A stretch of 64,000 nt of DNA, taken from an uncultured Thalassotalea sp. Its GTDB lineage: Bacteria > Pseudomonadota > Gammaproteobacteria > Enterobacterales > Alteromonadaceae. Where the stretch lies: NCBI GenBank assembly GCA_947502355.1, contig CANMZP010000001.1, positions 1 through 64,000 of the forward strand. Direction: 5' to 3'. A program made the position numbers and the translations under genes. The first letter of the stretch is position 1. Each line of letters starts with the position of its first letter. The notes under the pieces were generated by a model that made no database searches, was not told where the DNA came from, and was given only the letters and a program-made list of their open reading frames with translations. Positions 27,423 through 37,341 of the stretch are shown piece by piece.

Positions 27423-30400
27423 TTAAAATAACTCTCCCTGTACGCCTTTGCTCAAATCTGGGGCATCGCCGTTTGCAATGGTACTTAGCAGTGGCAAATC
27501 AAGTGCTTGAATATCGATATCCTCACCTTTAAACGTCGCATCAAGCGCGTTTAATAATACACTTGGCAGGGCCTGATAAAATACGCCCAAAGGTGAATGA
27601 GCCTGTTCATTGTCCATGCTTTGGGTAAACGGCTCTTGGTTGGTCATGCCGCGTAGATACAAATAATAAACGCCGCCAAAATGCTTATCGGCCTGATAAT
27701 CGCTTAACCTGGTCCCCAAATAACGGTGCAATGCCAGTGAGTAAATTAAAAATTGGAGATCATAAAAATTATCACAAATATGCTCGATGAGCTTATCCCC
27801 TTGATAATCGCTAAACTGATCGCCCAAATGGCTCGATTTATAATCGCAAACGAAATATTGACCATTGTCTGCAAAAATTAAATCAATAAAGCCATGCATC
27901 ATACCTTTTAACTGACCAAATAATTGAATGCTGTCTTCGACTTTCGCATGTATGCCAATGGATTGTCGAAACACATTGATTAATTGCATGAGTTGGTCAA
28001 CGTTGACATCTTGCATCGGAAAGTAAAATTGTGCTTCTCGCAAGGTGGCATCAAAGCTTAATTGATTAAGCGCTAAGCCCGCATCATTTAATGGGCTGGC
28101 TAACATTTCATCGAGCCAATCAACCACATCGTTTTGTCTAAAGCCTGACGGTAACTCGCCAAATTTCGGCAACATACGGTCAAGCATGTGCGGCCAATCC
28201 GGTGTGATAAAATCAGTGTATTGCAGTAAGTCGTGCAAGAAGTTACCGGTTTTCGCTCCTTTGGCAAAAGCAAAGCGTATTTGATTACCTTGCGCTAATG
28301 CCTGTGTATCCTGTTCCTGATCCCTGTCTGGTTGCGTTTTACCAGCATGACGAATATTACGCGTTAATGCCGAAAACGAGCTTAACCACCAATCACGCTC
28401 AATACGACCTTTAAAATTGGCAACAACCGCTAAATCAGTATCTTGGCTTTGCTCAATGTCGTAGCGACTAAACTCACTATCGGTGATGTCCAAGTAGACA
28501 ATGTCGCTATCAGAACACTGCCCCAAAGGTTCAATAACCTCTTTGAACGCTTGTTTAGCTTGCAGCTTAAGGCTTAGACCCAATGGCGATTTATGGTGAT
28601 CGGCAAACGCAACGCAGCCAATATAACAACGCAGTTTCGCCCGAGTGACGCCAACGTATAACAAGCGCACATCTTCAGCATATTGCTCGTTTACCATGGC
28701 TTCTCTGATGGCATCATCTTGACCAAGAAAAATGGCCTCTTCACCTTGTTCATTATGATAACCAAGTACCTCTTTGTAGGCACCGGCAAACTTAGCAGGA
28801 TCTTTATGACGCGTAGCAAATGGAATAAACACCAGCGGATATTCCAAGCCTTTAGAGCCATGTAAGGTCACTATTTGCACCAAATTTGCATCACTTTCTA
28901 GGCGCAATTCCGCTTCCGTTTGGGCTGGATTGGCGCATTGCTCTTGTAAATAGGCCATTAATTCTTGCGGTTGCTTTAACTTTTGACTGGCAGTTTGCAG
29001 CAATTCAAATAAATGAATGATATTGGTTAATTGCCGCTCACCGTCTACTTGAGCGCCGGGGTAATGATCATGCAGCAGCTTTAACGCCATGGCCATAAAG
29101 CCACGACGTTGCCAAAGTGCAAACAAGGCATTAAAGGTTAAACGGGTATTTTCCCAAGCCATTTCATCTTGTTGCAATTGATACAACTCGGCTGACGTTT
29201 TGCCAAAAAATGGGCCGGATAAAGCTGCAACAAAGGCACGGTCATCATCCCGATTAATAATCGCATTTAAGACACTAACAAATCTTTGAGCGATAAAACT
29301 TGCAAATAAGTTGGCTCTTTGTGACTTATAAACACTGGCAATGCCTAGTTGGGTTAATGCCTGTTTCATGTCATCGGCTTCTCGGCCATCACGCACCAAG
29401 ATGGCAATATCACTTGCTTCTACAGCGTTTAAAACAACACGTTCTTTTTTATCTTGCTTGTTAAGTTTTGCTAAAGTGCTAATTTTTCCGGTTGCTAATA
29501 AGCGACTGATTTCACTGGCACACCAAGCGGCGACTTCAATGCGATAGTCTTGTTTTATCGAGCCTCTGCTAATAAAAGCGTCGTCTGGAGTAAAATTAAC
29601 CATGGTTAATGCAGAAAACTTGTTGTCATCAACTAATTGCGTGTTGTGGGCAAATGGCGATGGAAAAACCGGCTTATATTCAATGCCTTGCCCAAATACT
29701 GGCAGTGGTTCCTGGTGTAAATCATTGCCATAAAACAAGTGGTTATAGGCATTAATCATGGCGCCACTTGAACGCCAGTTAGTATCCATAAGCCATTGTT
29801 GGTCAACCATTTTACTGGCCTTTAGGTAGGTAAAAATATCTCCACCACGAAAACCATAGATGGCTTGCTTGGGATCGCCAATTAAATACAAAGCGCGTTT
29901 ATCAATCCTCGTCATGCATTTTTGAGGGTCAACGTCTTCAATGGCTAAATCCGAACTTAGCTCATTAGGTTGCGAATTAAAATATAACTGCTCTAATATC
30001 GCGTATTGCTTAGGATCGGTATCTTGAAACTCATCAATTAAGGCAATCGGATACTGATTTATTAGCGCCTTGATCAAGCCCTTATCTTCGGGGTTTTGTA
30101 ACTGCCCTTGCTGCTGCAATGCGGTGGCAAGTTTGCTCACCAAATCATCAAAATTAAGAATGTTCGACTGCAACTTTTGTGCGTCAATTGATTGTTTTAT
30201 CTTATCAACGGCGCGTAATACTTGCTCGTAACCATTTGCTTTGCCTAACAGTTTGGCAAAGTCTTTGAGCAGCGATTTTAATTGATTAACCTCTTTGCTG
30301 GCCGCAATAAGTTGCGCTTTAATTTCGGCTTTAGCGGCCGCTTTGGGAAATCGTGCTGCTGAGACAAATTTAAAATCCACCGGGTTGTTGATGAGTTCAT

Positions 30401-31274
30401 TTAACTGTCTGTCTTGCGCCTTTACATCAGTTGCATCAACTAATTCAACACGACTTAGACGCTGTAAATATGCCAACAGCTGTTCAAATTCTTCGATTCG
30501 GGTTTGCTTGACTTTGCCGGATTTATTGTCGATTAACTCCGCATAAAGTAAAGCTTCATTGCTGTGCAATGCCTGTAAGCCTGTTTGGGCTAATTGCACC
30601 AATTTCTCGTTTAAATGTGCCGCACTTACACTGCTGGCACCTTGGTCTTGGCGCAGCAGCATTTGAAAGCTATCAATAAATTTATCTGGGGTAGGCCAAA
30701 ACTCCACCAGGGTAAGGTAGTTTTCGCATTCTTCGTCTTTGGCCAATACACGATAATAATCCTGCACGGCATCGAGCATGATTTGTGCATCATCCGCTTC
30801 CATTTGGGCATTAAAACTGATGCCACTGGTAAAGGCATGTTGCGATAATACCCGTTTACAAAAACCATGGATGGTGAAAATGGCCGCCTCATCCAAATTA
30901 AGCAAGGCGTGTTTTATCAACACACTGGCTTTTTCATAACTGATCATCTGTCCCAATTGATAAAAATAAGGATTAGTTTCATCTTGGGTATAAGACTGCC
31001 AATGTGTTAACGCCTCACGTAAAAACTCATCGATACGACCTCGAATTTCTTCTGTTGCGGCTTTGGTAAACGTCATCACCAAAATATTATCAACGCTTGC
31101 CTGGCGCTCCAGTAACATGCGCAAATAAATGCGGGTAATATTAAATGTTTTCCCCGTCCCTGCGCTTGCCTCAATTAAGTGTTTACCGAACAGCGGGATG
31201 GTCTCCGCCAAAAGTGGCTGCGCCGTTTCGTTACGTTGCCCCTTATCCATTTCGCGACTCACTTGGCTATTCAT
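27423..31274 (-). CDS. recB: Exodeoxyribonuclease V subunit beta
   Basis: The 1283-residue protein is the 3'-5' helicase and nuclease subunit of RecBCD. Walker A IEASAGTGKTFNITR (~33-47), IDEFQDTDPKQYAIL (motif II), GDPKQAIYGFRGGD (motif III), LHGSKGLEYPLVFIP and LYVGVTRAKLRCYIG mark the UvrD-type helicase; the C-terminal nuclease has the metal motif FVCDYKSSHLG with catalytic Asp and Lys. The ATG at 31274 is chosen because GGAGGT precedes it by 7 bp and it overlaps the recC end by 8 bp; an upstream TTG at 31322 would give 16 extra residues without homology. It is about 100 residues longer than E. coli RecB. Confidence 0.95.
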   Translation of the reverse strand: MNSQVSREMDKGQRNETAQPLLAETIPLFGKHLIEASAGTGKTFNITRIYLRMLLERQASVDNILVMTFTKAATEEIRGRIDEFLREALTHWQSYTQDETNPYFYQLGQMISYEKASVLIKHALLNLDEAAIFTIHGFCKRVLSQHAFTSGISFNAQMEADDAQIMLDAVQDYYRVLAKDEECENYLTLVEFWPTPDKFIDSFQMLLRQDQGASSVSAAHLNEKLVQLAQTGLQALHSNEALLYAELIDNKSGKVKQTRIEEFEQLLAYLQRLSRVELVDATDVKAQDRQLNELINNPVDFKFVSAARFPKAAAKAEIKAQLIAASKEVNQLKSLLKDFAKLLGKANGYEQVLRAVDKIKQSIDAQKLQSNILNFDDLVSKLATALQQQGQLQNPEDKGLIKALINQYPIALIDEFQDTDPKQYAILEQLYFNSQPNELSSDLAIEDVDPQKCMTRIDKRALYLIGDPKQAIYGFRGGDIFTYLKASKMVDQQWLMDTNWRSSGAMINAYNHLFYGNDLHQEPLPVFGQGIEYKPVFPSPFAHNTQLVDDNKFSALTMVNFTPDDAFISRGSIKQDYRIEVAAWCASEISRLLATGKISTLAKLNKQDKKERVVLNAVEASDIAILVRDGREADDMKQALTQLGIASVYKSQRANLFASFIAQRFVSVLNAIINRDDDRAFVAALSGPFFGKTSAELYQLQQDEMAWENTRLTFNALFALWQRRGFMAMALKLLHDHYPGAQVDGERQLTNIIHLFELLQTASQKLKQPQELMAYLQEQCANPAQTEAELRLESDANLVQIVTLHGSKGLEYPLVFIPFATRHKDPAKFAGAYKEVLGYHNEQGEEAIFLGQDDAIREAMVNEQYAEDVRLLYVGVTRAKLRCYIGCVAFADHHKSPLGLSLKLQAKQAFKEVIEPLGQCSDSDIVYLDITDSEFSRYDIEQSQDTDLAVVANFKGRIERDWWLSSFSALTRNIRHAGKTQPDRDQEQDTQALAQGNQIRFAFAKGAKTGNFLHDLLQYTDFITPDWPHMLDRMLPKFGELPSGFRQNDVVDWLDEMLASPLNDAGLALNQLSFDATLREAQFYFPMQDVNVDQLMQLINVFRQSIGIHAKVEDSIQLFGQLKGMMHGFIDLIFADNGQYFVCDYKSSHLGDQFSDYQGDKLIEHICDNFYDLQFLIYSLALHRYLGTRLSDYQADKHFGGVYYLYLRGMTNQEPFTQSMDNEQAHSPLGVFYQALPSVLLNALDATFKGEDIDIQALDLPLLSTIANGDAPDLSKGVQGELF

Positions 31275-34200
31275 TTGGCATACCTCCCAATGGTAATGTC
31301 CCTGGTTCAAATAGTGCATCACTACGAAAGTTAAGGGCTTGATACATGGGTTGATAGGTGGCTTTGATCATATCGATAAAAGGCTCAATATCTGGTTGTT
31401 CGGACCAAAAATAATTCATATAAGGGTCATCGACCAAACCTGGCACGTGTTGGTTTCCTTGCCAAAGCCCTTTAAAGCTTTGTGCATTGATATCAGCGTC
31501 GACATATTGATCCTTTTGCCAAAAGTGGGCATGGCCAATTTGAGCATTTAGTAATAATGGTTGGTTCATACCTTGTAGATACAATTTACCTAGCCGCTCT
31601 AGGTGGTCCAGGGAATGCGTAATGTGCTCAAACTGCACCGTTTGCAGCTGCTGTTTCTTTTCATTGATAAAGAAACCAAAAGTGCGGATAGTATCCCCCT
31701 CACTTGCCGCACACGCCAACAGGTGATTAAGGTATAACAAGGTTAAATCCTTAGCTTTCATGGATGCAGGCCGAAATTGCCATTGATAGCGATGGTTTTC
31801 ATGACTTAGCTGCTGTATTTCACCGGCAATGGTGACACTTAACGCTTCGCTTTCAATTTGGCACTGGACATGCGCGGTTTCAGGCTCGGTTATGCTCTGC
31901 GTTAATTCCTCAGGGAGTAATGCCATTAACTTCTGGTTAATGGAGTGCGCAAACCTATGCATGCCTTGCTCCCAGTCGCTTAAATAGTCATCTAATAATG
32001 GCGTATCAGGAAACTGGCCAGAACGTTTTGCCAGCTCGGTTACAACGTGAGATTGTGCCGCTGTTGTAGAATGCGCATCGCTTTCAATAGGCTCTTGTGT
32101 TTGGGTTTGGGTTTGGGTTTGCAAGATATCTTGCTGGTACAAGTATTTGTTTAAAAAGTCCACTGCGAACGGCTCACTGTCATCAAGCATTTGCTGTGTT
32201 TGCCTGAAAAACAGTTTTAAGCGATTTTGGGCGAACACTTTACTTGGATGATTTATAAAGGCGTGCAGCTCAACGATGCTAATTTGCGTAACGGGTTCTT
32301 GTGGGGCCGGTAAAACAATCGATTCAATATCTTGTGACTCGTTATGTTGATTATTTGCTAAATTAAACCACTTTTGATCAAAGCTTTGATATGGGTTGCT
32401 TTGCCTAAAATTATCAATAGAAAACACTTGTAAAGGGAGTTGTCGTAACTGCTCACCGGCGTTAAATTGCCACAAATAGCCGGTGTGCAAATAATCCATT
32501 AACTCACGTAAAACCAAGGATGGTTGGCGTTCGTTGTTATTTTTAATGTCATTGCCTTGATAACTTAAATACAGATTTTTGCGGGCAGATATCAACGCTT
32601 CTAAAAATAAATACCTATCATCACCCCGTCTTGAGCGATCCCCTACTTTTGCAGGTGTCATGGCCATTAAGTCAAAACCAAGGGGTTGTCGTTGTCTGGG
32701 GTAATCACCATCGTTCAAGCCTAATACCGCAATGACTTTAAAGGGAATAGAGCGCATTGGCAGCATAGAGCAAAACGTAATTTGTCCTATCATAAACTGT
32801 CTGCCAGGATCCGGCTGACTAAAATGACTGTTTAAAAAGTCTCGAATGATGCTCAGTTCAATATCGGCGGTATAATCGGCTTGTTCACAAAATTCAACTA
32901 GGGCATCAATGGCGTGTAAAATGATGGCATAGCCCTGGTCAAAGTCTTGCTCTACAAACAAACTGTCTAAGTAATGAGTGAGCAGTTTCTGCCAGTCTTT
33001 GGCGGATTTTGCACTGCCAAGATCGTGCGTCATGGCAACCAACTGCTCGCAAAGCTGCAGCAGTTTACCCAGTACAATACCATTGCTGCCTTCAACCCAT
33101 GGTAGCACCATATCATCTTGAAAAAGTTCTGTATTATCTGAGTAAGCAAAGCCAAGCAACAAGCGACTTAAGCCTTGTTGCCAGGTATATTGATGACTGG
33201 CAGAATCGATTGCCAGAATTGAGTTTTTATGCTGTTCATCCAATCCCCAATGGACATTGGCTTTCTCTAGCCAGTCACTGATCAGCTCCACATCAGCTTC
33301 ATTCAAATCAAAGCGTAGCTGTAATGGCAACAAGCGTAAATAAGATAAAATTTGTGACACCCCAAAGCGAGAATCCGGCAGTGACAACAACTCACTAAAA
33401 GCGGCAACCAATGGCTCGGAATCTTTACTTACCCTATCGGCAATGGAACACGGTAAAGGTGGAATGTTTTCCCCAATATCGTCCCAGCCACGCACAAACA
33501 CTGAGTCTATATAGGGCGCATACTGCTCGATTTGCGGGCACATCACCAACACATCTTTTGGGGTCAGTTCGCTGTCATCATTAAATAAATGCAATAAATA
33601 ATCGTGCAGCCCTTGCACTTCTCGTAACGCGCTGTGTGCCGATGTGATGGTGATACTGTCATCAACGGATTTACTGGGGTTTTCCCGTCTGTCTGTTAGG
33701 GTAAGTATGTCTTTTTGCAGCTGCAGTAACACGCTAGGTGATGTGTGTTCTTGCTCTATTTGATCTTGACCTAACGTCTTGGTATCCGTTGCTTTTTCCA
33801 TAAGGTGGTGGTCAAGAAACAGTTCATCGAAAATGGGAATTTCAATGTTGTCAGTTTGATGTAACAAACCCAGAAACTCACGTCCTTGTTGACCTAAATT
33901 CGCTAATATCGGATTAACGCGCGTTTCTTTAATGGCATCTTCAGGCCATTTCTCAATTTGGGCTAAATAGGCTTGCTTGGCAATGGCTTTATCGGTTTGC
34001 ACGTCGGCCCAATATTCATAGCACGGGTTAAGGTGATAAAAGTGAACGTCGGTAACCTCTCCTAGCAAAGCCAAAAAGTCTACCCACATTGGTGCTAACG
34101 CATTGATACCAAAGATGGAGATTCGCTTTGGCAATAAATGTTTATTGTCATCCACCTTGGCTTTAGCTAACTCAAACAGGTGCATCGGGTTGTAGGCAAT

Positions 34201-34749
34201 ATCACGTTGCAATAATGACCAGATATGGCCTTGCCATTTAGCATCGGCGAAAACAATCCCATTTAAATCGCTATGTTGCTGCCCATCTGCCCAAGCATTA
34301 ACCCATTGAGGTCGATAAATTAAATATTGTTCATATAAATCGGCCAGTTGCACCGCCAGTTGAAAACGTTTTAACGCATCTTTTGCTTCACCTTGTGACC
34401 AGTAATTATTGGCCACAGCGCAATCGGGGTTTTGTAATACGTCATCGGTTTGCAGTATGGCATCAATACGCCAAGCTAACACTTCCCTTGAATAAGGAGC
34501 TTGATCACTTTCGATTTCTCCCGACAGTAACTTTAATTGTTTCCATAAAAACTGTGCGGGTAAGACAAAGGCCGCATTCATGGCAATACCACTGATATTG
34601 GCTTGTTCCATGTTTAACCAATGTTGCATTCCGGGGTTTTGTACTAACACAAACTCTTGCGCGAGCACAGGTAAGTTACTGGTTTGCTGTACCTTGTCAA
34701 ATAGGGTCAGCAAGTCTTCCATTCGGTTGGCGGGGTAAATATAAATCAA
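31267..34749 (-). CDS. recC: Exodeoxyribonuclease V subunit gamma
   Basis: The 1160-residue protein matches RecC in length and layout. It is the Chi-recognition and DNA-splitting subunit of RecBCD. The N-terminus (IYIYPANRMEDLLTLF, then LVQNPGMQHWLNM) aligns with the E. coli start MLRVYHSNRL, which supports a TTG start codon at 34749. FCSMLPMRSIPFKVIAVLGLNDGDYPRQR and RSRRGDDRYLFLEALISARK (parts of the inactive nuclease/helicase-like core) are visible. A TQTQTQTQ tract (~880) comes from a telomere-like 6-bp GGGTTT repeat in the DNA at 32096-32123. Unlike E. coli, recC is directly followed by recB without ptrA. Confidence 0.95.
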   Translation of the reverse strand: MIYIYPANRMEDLLTLFDKVQQTSNLPVLAQEFVLVQNPGMQHWLNMEQANISGIAMNAAFVLPAQFLWKQLKLLSGEIESDQAPYSREVLAWRIDAILQTDDVLQNPDCAVANNYWSQGEAKDALKRFQLAVQLADLYEQYLIYRPQWVNAWADGQQHSDLNGIVFADAKWQGHIWSLLQRDIAYNPMHLFELAKAKVDDNKHLLPKRISIFGINALAPMWVDFLALLGEVTDVHFYHLNPCYEYWADVQTDKAIAKQAYLAQIEKWPEDAIKETRVNPILANLGQQGREFLGLLHQTDNIEIPIFDELFLDHHLMEKATDTKTLGQDQIEQEHTSPSVLLQLQKDILTLTDRRENPSKSVDDSITITSAHSALREVQGLHDYLLHLFNDDSELTPKDVLVMCPQIEQYAPYIDSVFVRGWDDIGENIPPLPCSIADRVSKDSEPLVAAFSELLSLPDSRFGVSQILSYLRLLPLQLRFDLNEADVELISDWLEKANVHWGLDEQHKNSILAIDSASHQYTWQQGLSRLLLGFAYSDNTELFQDDMVLPWVEGSNGIVLGKLLQLCEQLVAMTHDLGSAKSAKDWQKLLTHYLDSLFVEQDFDQGYAIILHAIDALVEFCEQADYTADIELSIIRDFLNSHFSQPDPGRQFMIGQITFCSMLPMRSIPFKVIAVLGLNDGDYPRQRQPLGFDLMAMTPAKVGDRSRRGDDRYLFLEALISARKNLYLSYQGNDIKNNNERQPSLVLRELMDYLHTGYLWQFNAGEQLRQLPLQVFSIDNFRQSNPYQSFDQKWFNLANNQHNESQDIESIVLPAPQEPVTQISIVELHAFINHPSKVFAQNRLKLFFRQTQQMLDDSEPFAVDFLNKYLYQQDILQTQTQTQTQEPIESDAHSTTAAQSHVVTELAKRSGQFPDTPLLDDYLSDWEQGMHRFAHSINQKLMALLPEELTQSITEPETAHVQCQIESEALSVTIAGEIQQLSHENHRYQWQFRPASMKAKDLTLLYLNHLLACAASEGDTIRTFGFFINEKKQQLQTVQFEHITHSLDHLERLGKLYLQGMNQPLLLNAQIGHAHFWQKDQYVDADINAQSFKGLWQGNQHVPGLVDDPYMNYFWSEQPDIEPFIDMIKATYQPMYQALNFRSDALFEPGTLPLGGMPNE

Positions 34750-34929
34750 GACAATTTCCGTTATTATGAGTCTTATCGCAACTGCAATTTTTTAGCTTTG
34801 CTCACTATAACAAAGACGTAAGACATTCAAAGTCCTGATCGTAAAAATAATTCAGATAAATGACATTAAAAAATTATTTTGTCATTATTGCCGATAAAGT
34901 CGGCAGAATACGTTGTAAAATACAACAGT

Positions 34930-35271
34930 TTAGCGGATGAGAGAATTAAAACTTTGTTGGTAAAAGTCACCTAAAATGGGGATAGGCAACATGCGTTCAT
35001 TAAACGCATAATATAAACCGTATGCCCAAAGGATCAATACCGGTAAAGCCAAGAGCCAACCAATAAGCGGGATAAAGCTTAACAGCACCCAGGTTAATAG
35101 CAGCCCCAAGGTTTGACGCAAATGGTAGGCACTCAAATGAGACGGGTTTTTACCGTGCATAAGCAAAGCAATAACCCAACCGATGATGGAAAAATAGCTG
35201 ATCATAGCAATCGTGCGACCATTGGCCTGAGAAAATTTATCGATAAAACTTTCTGAACTACTATGAGACAT
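34930..35271 (-). CDS. DUF4870-like membrane protein
   Basis: The 113-residue protein has about three membrane helices (ISYFSIIGWVIALLMH, LLLTWVLLSFIPLIGWLLAL, LILWAYGLYYAF) with the spacing of the DUF4870 / Tic20-like family, and NPSHLSAYHLRQTLGLLL between. Function is unknown. The ATG at 35271 is chosen because AAGGAG precedes it by 9 bp; an upstream ATG at 35325 lacks a ribosome site. It is divergent from the DUF2982 gene by 82 bp. The 180-bp gap to recC has two small hairpins (GCCGA-TAAAG-TCGGC near 34889 and GTTGTA-AAA-TACAAC near 34912). Confidence 0.8.
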   Translation of the reverse strand: MSHSSSESFIDKFSQANGRTIAMISYFSIIGWVIALLMHGKNPSHLSAYHLRQTLGLLLTWVLLSFIPLIGWLLALPVLILWAYGLYYAFNERMLPIPILGDFYQQSFNSLIR

Positions 35272-35353
35272 ATACCGTTCTCCTTTAGGATAGCTCGTGT
35301 AACATAAACTATGGTAAAAAATCACAGATTTTCAAGTAGGAAACACATAACTA

Positions 35354-36028
35354 GTGACGCAATCTAATCGACAAAAAATGACCATAAGGCCTATAACCAA
35401 ACGTAACCAATTGTTTTTAACCATGTTTGGCTCAATATTACTGATTATGAGCTTGCTCATTGCGACATTTTTTTGGCGTGACTACAAAATGCAAATGATG
35501 CTGATCATTTTAGCCAGTATGGTTGTCCTTTTATCAGGCGTTGCTAAGTTGATACAGCCAGATGTGAGCTTTATATTGACGGCTGATCGTTTGCGCTTTT
35601 TTCATAAATGGGGACAGTGGTACACGCCATGGCAAAACATAATTCGCATAGATCAGGTACAAAGTGAAATTCATGGCCAACGGGCACAATTGCCCTACCT
35701 TGGTATAAAAATAAAGAGTCTTGCCGCTGTCGCCAAAAACATTTCCCCTCGCCTTGCCAACAAATTGCTGCATGAGCAAAAAGAGCTATTAACCTTGGCC
35801 GTTAAAACAGAGCAATTGTCCCTTGAGCAAAGCTTGCTTCATTTTGAACCCATCGTCATTGAAGGCGAAACGTTTAAAGGCCCGGTTGCGGCCTGGGTAC
35901 ACCGTTGTCAAATATTAAATCAGGGCTTTGGTTTTCACCTATATTTACCAGAGGATGCATTTGATCGGGATCTGGATGCGTCATTAACCTTATTAAAATC
36001 TTATCTTGAATCAAAACCAATCAGCTAA
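35354..36028 (+). CDS. DUF2982 membrane protein
   Basis: The 224-residue protein has two N-terminal membrane helices (~20-39 and ~47-66) and a soluble C-terminal part with a PH-like start (FILTADRLRFFHKWGQWYTPW, split as ~72-92). It fits DUF2982, a family of Alteromonadales and Vibrionales. Function is unknown. The start is GTG at 35354 because the next ATG (35378) would remove the conserved N-terminus and has no ribosome site. No cotranscribed partner is visible; the DAHP synthase begins 176 bp later. Confidence 0.8.
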   Translation: MTQSNRQKMTIRPITKRNQLFLTMFGSILLIMSLLIATFFWRDYKMQMMLIILASMVVLLSGVAKLIQPDVSFILTADRLRFFHKWGQWYTPWQNIIRIDQVQSEIHGQRAQLPYLGIKIKSLAAVAKNISPRLANKLLHEQKELLTLAVKTEQLSLEQSLLHFEPIVIEGETFKGPVAAWVHRCQILNQGFGFHLYLPEDAFDRDLDASLTLLKSYLESKPIS

Positions 36029-36204
36029 CTTAAAAACGATTGTTTCCAGGCGGCAACAAAAACACGAGGGGTTTTGCCCCACTTTTAACCACGATCCTTT
36101 CTATATTTGCGTTAATTACATATATTTAATATAAATAAATTCCATAACGCCCAAATATTGGTTATGTTAGCCTTGAAATTTTTAACCTGAAATGAAGTAA
36201 TTTA

Positions 36205-37257
36205 ATGACTATTCAAACAGATGGTTTTCGTACCTCGTTGATCGATCACCTCGTATCACCAGCTCAACTTGCCCGAGACATTCCCTTATCAGATGAAAGT
36301 GCTGATTTTATTATGCAGTCTCGTCAGCACATTGAAAATATCATTAGTGGAAAAGATAAGCGTAAATTAATCATCATTGGCCCATGTTCCATACATGATC
36401 CAGATGCCGCGCTTGATTACGCCAAACAGCTTAAAGTATTACACGATAAATACATTGATGATTTATACATTGTCATGCGTGTTTATTTTGAGAAGCCAAG
36501 AACAACCGTTGGTTGGAAAGGCCTTATTAGCGATCCAGATTTGGATAAATCGTTTAATGTTGAAAAAGGTCTGCACTTAGCTCGTAACCTGCTTATGCAA
36601 GTAAATTCGTTAGGCCTACCTGCTGCGACAGAATTTTTAGATATGGTTACCGGTCAATACATTTCAGACTTAATCTGTTGGGGAGCCATTGGCGCTCGTA
36701 CCACAGAATCTCAAGTTCACCGTGAATTAGCATCGGCACTCTCTTGTCCTGTTGGTTTTAAAAATGGTACGGATGGTAATGTTAAAATAGCAATCGATGC
36801 GATTAAAGCAGCCAGTGTTCCGCACGTACTTTATTCGCCAGATAAAAGTGGCCAAATGTGTATTTACGAAACAGCAGGCAACCCATTTGCGCATGTTATT
36901 TTACGTGGTGGTAAAGTACCTAACTACAGCGAAAAAGACGTGAATAATGCATGTCAAACATTGAAAGATTCAGACTTCCCAGCCAGTGTCATGATTGATT
37001 GCAGTCATGGTAATTCTGAAAAAGATCACCGTAAGCAAATTAATGTTGCTCGTGAAATTGCCAACCAAACTCAGGCCGGATCGACAGGCGTATTTGGGGT
37101 TATGATTGAAAGCTTCTTGGTTGAGGGCAACCAAAGCGTTGTTGCAGGTAAAGCACTAACCTACGGTCAAAGCATTACCGATGCATGTGTAAACATGGAA
37201 CAAAGTGTGGAGATATTAGATATTTTAGCTCAAGCTGTTCGTCACGCTAAAGCCTAA
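36205..37257 (+). CDS. 3-deoxy-7-phosphoheptulonate synthase (DAHP synthase), class I
   Basis: The 350-residue enzyme joins phosphoenolpyruvate and erythrose-4-phosphate in the first step of aromatic amino-acid synthesis. Characteristic are IIGPCSIHDPDAALDYAK (~53-70), VMRVYFEKPRTTVGWKGL (~86-103), the metal/PEP region GARTTESQVHRELASALS, and DCSHGNSEKDHRKQ (~270). It is one of two DAHP synthases here; the other (63701-64000) is AroG-like. This one looks more like the AroF/AroH group by its DCSHGNSEKD segment, but feedback specificity (Tyr, Trp or Phe) cannot be told from sequence by eye. It has its own terminator. Confidence 0.93.
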   Translation: MTIQTDGFRTSLIDHLVSPAQLARDIPLSDESADFIMQSRQHIENIISGKDKRKLIIIGPCSIHDPDAALDYAKQLKVLHDKYIDDLYIVMRVYFEKPRTTVGWKGLISDPDLDKSFNVEKGLHLARNLLMQVNSLGLPAATEFLDMVTGQYISDLICWGAIGARTTESQVHRELASALSCPVGFKNGTDGNVKIAIDAIKAASVPHVLYSPDKSGQMCIYETAGNPFAHVILRGGKVPNYSEKDVNNACQTLKDSDFPASVMIDCSHGNSEKDHRKQINVAREIANQTQAGSTGVFGVMIESFLVEGNQSVVAGKALTYGQSITDACVNMEQSVEILDILAQAVRHAKA

Positions 37258-37275
37258 GCGCTTACATTCAGGTCT

Positions 37276-37314
37276 AAAAAAGCCCCAAACCAATCAGTTT
37301 GGGGCTTTATTTTA
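37276..37314. terminator. Bidirectional terminator between DAHP synthase and OmpA-like gene
   Basis: AAAGCCCCAAAC-CAATCA-GTTTGGGGCTTT is a perfect 12-bp stem flanked by ATTTTA on the plus strand and TTTAGACC on the minus strand. Confidence 0.92.
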
Positions 37315-37341
37315 TGCTATTTGCCAATAAACCTAACGAAC

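Noticed and set aside
25398-34749. Phage-type or defence-island genes around recBCD
   Set aside because: Neighbouring genes are ordinary DUF3087 and DUF4870 membrane proteins; no defence gene families seen.
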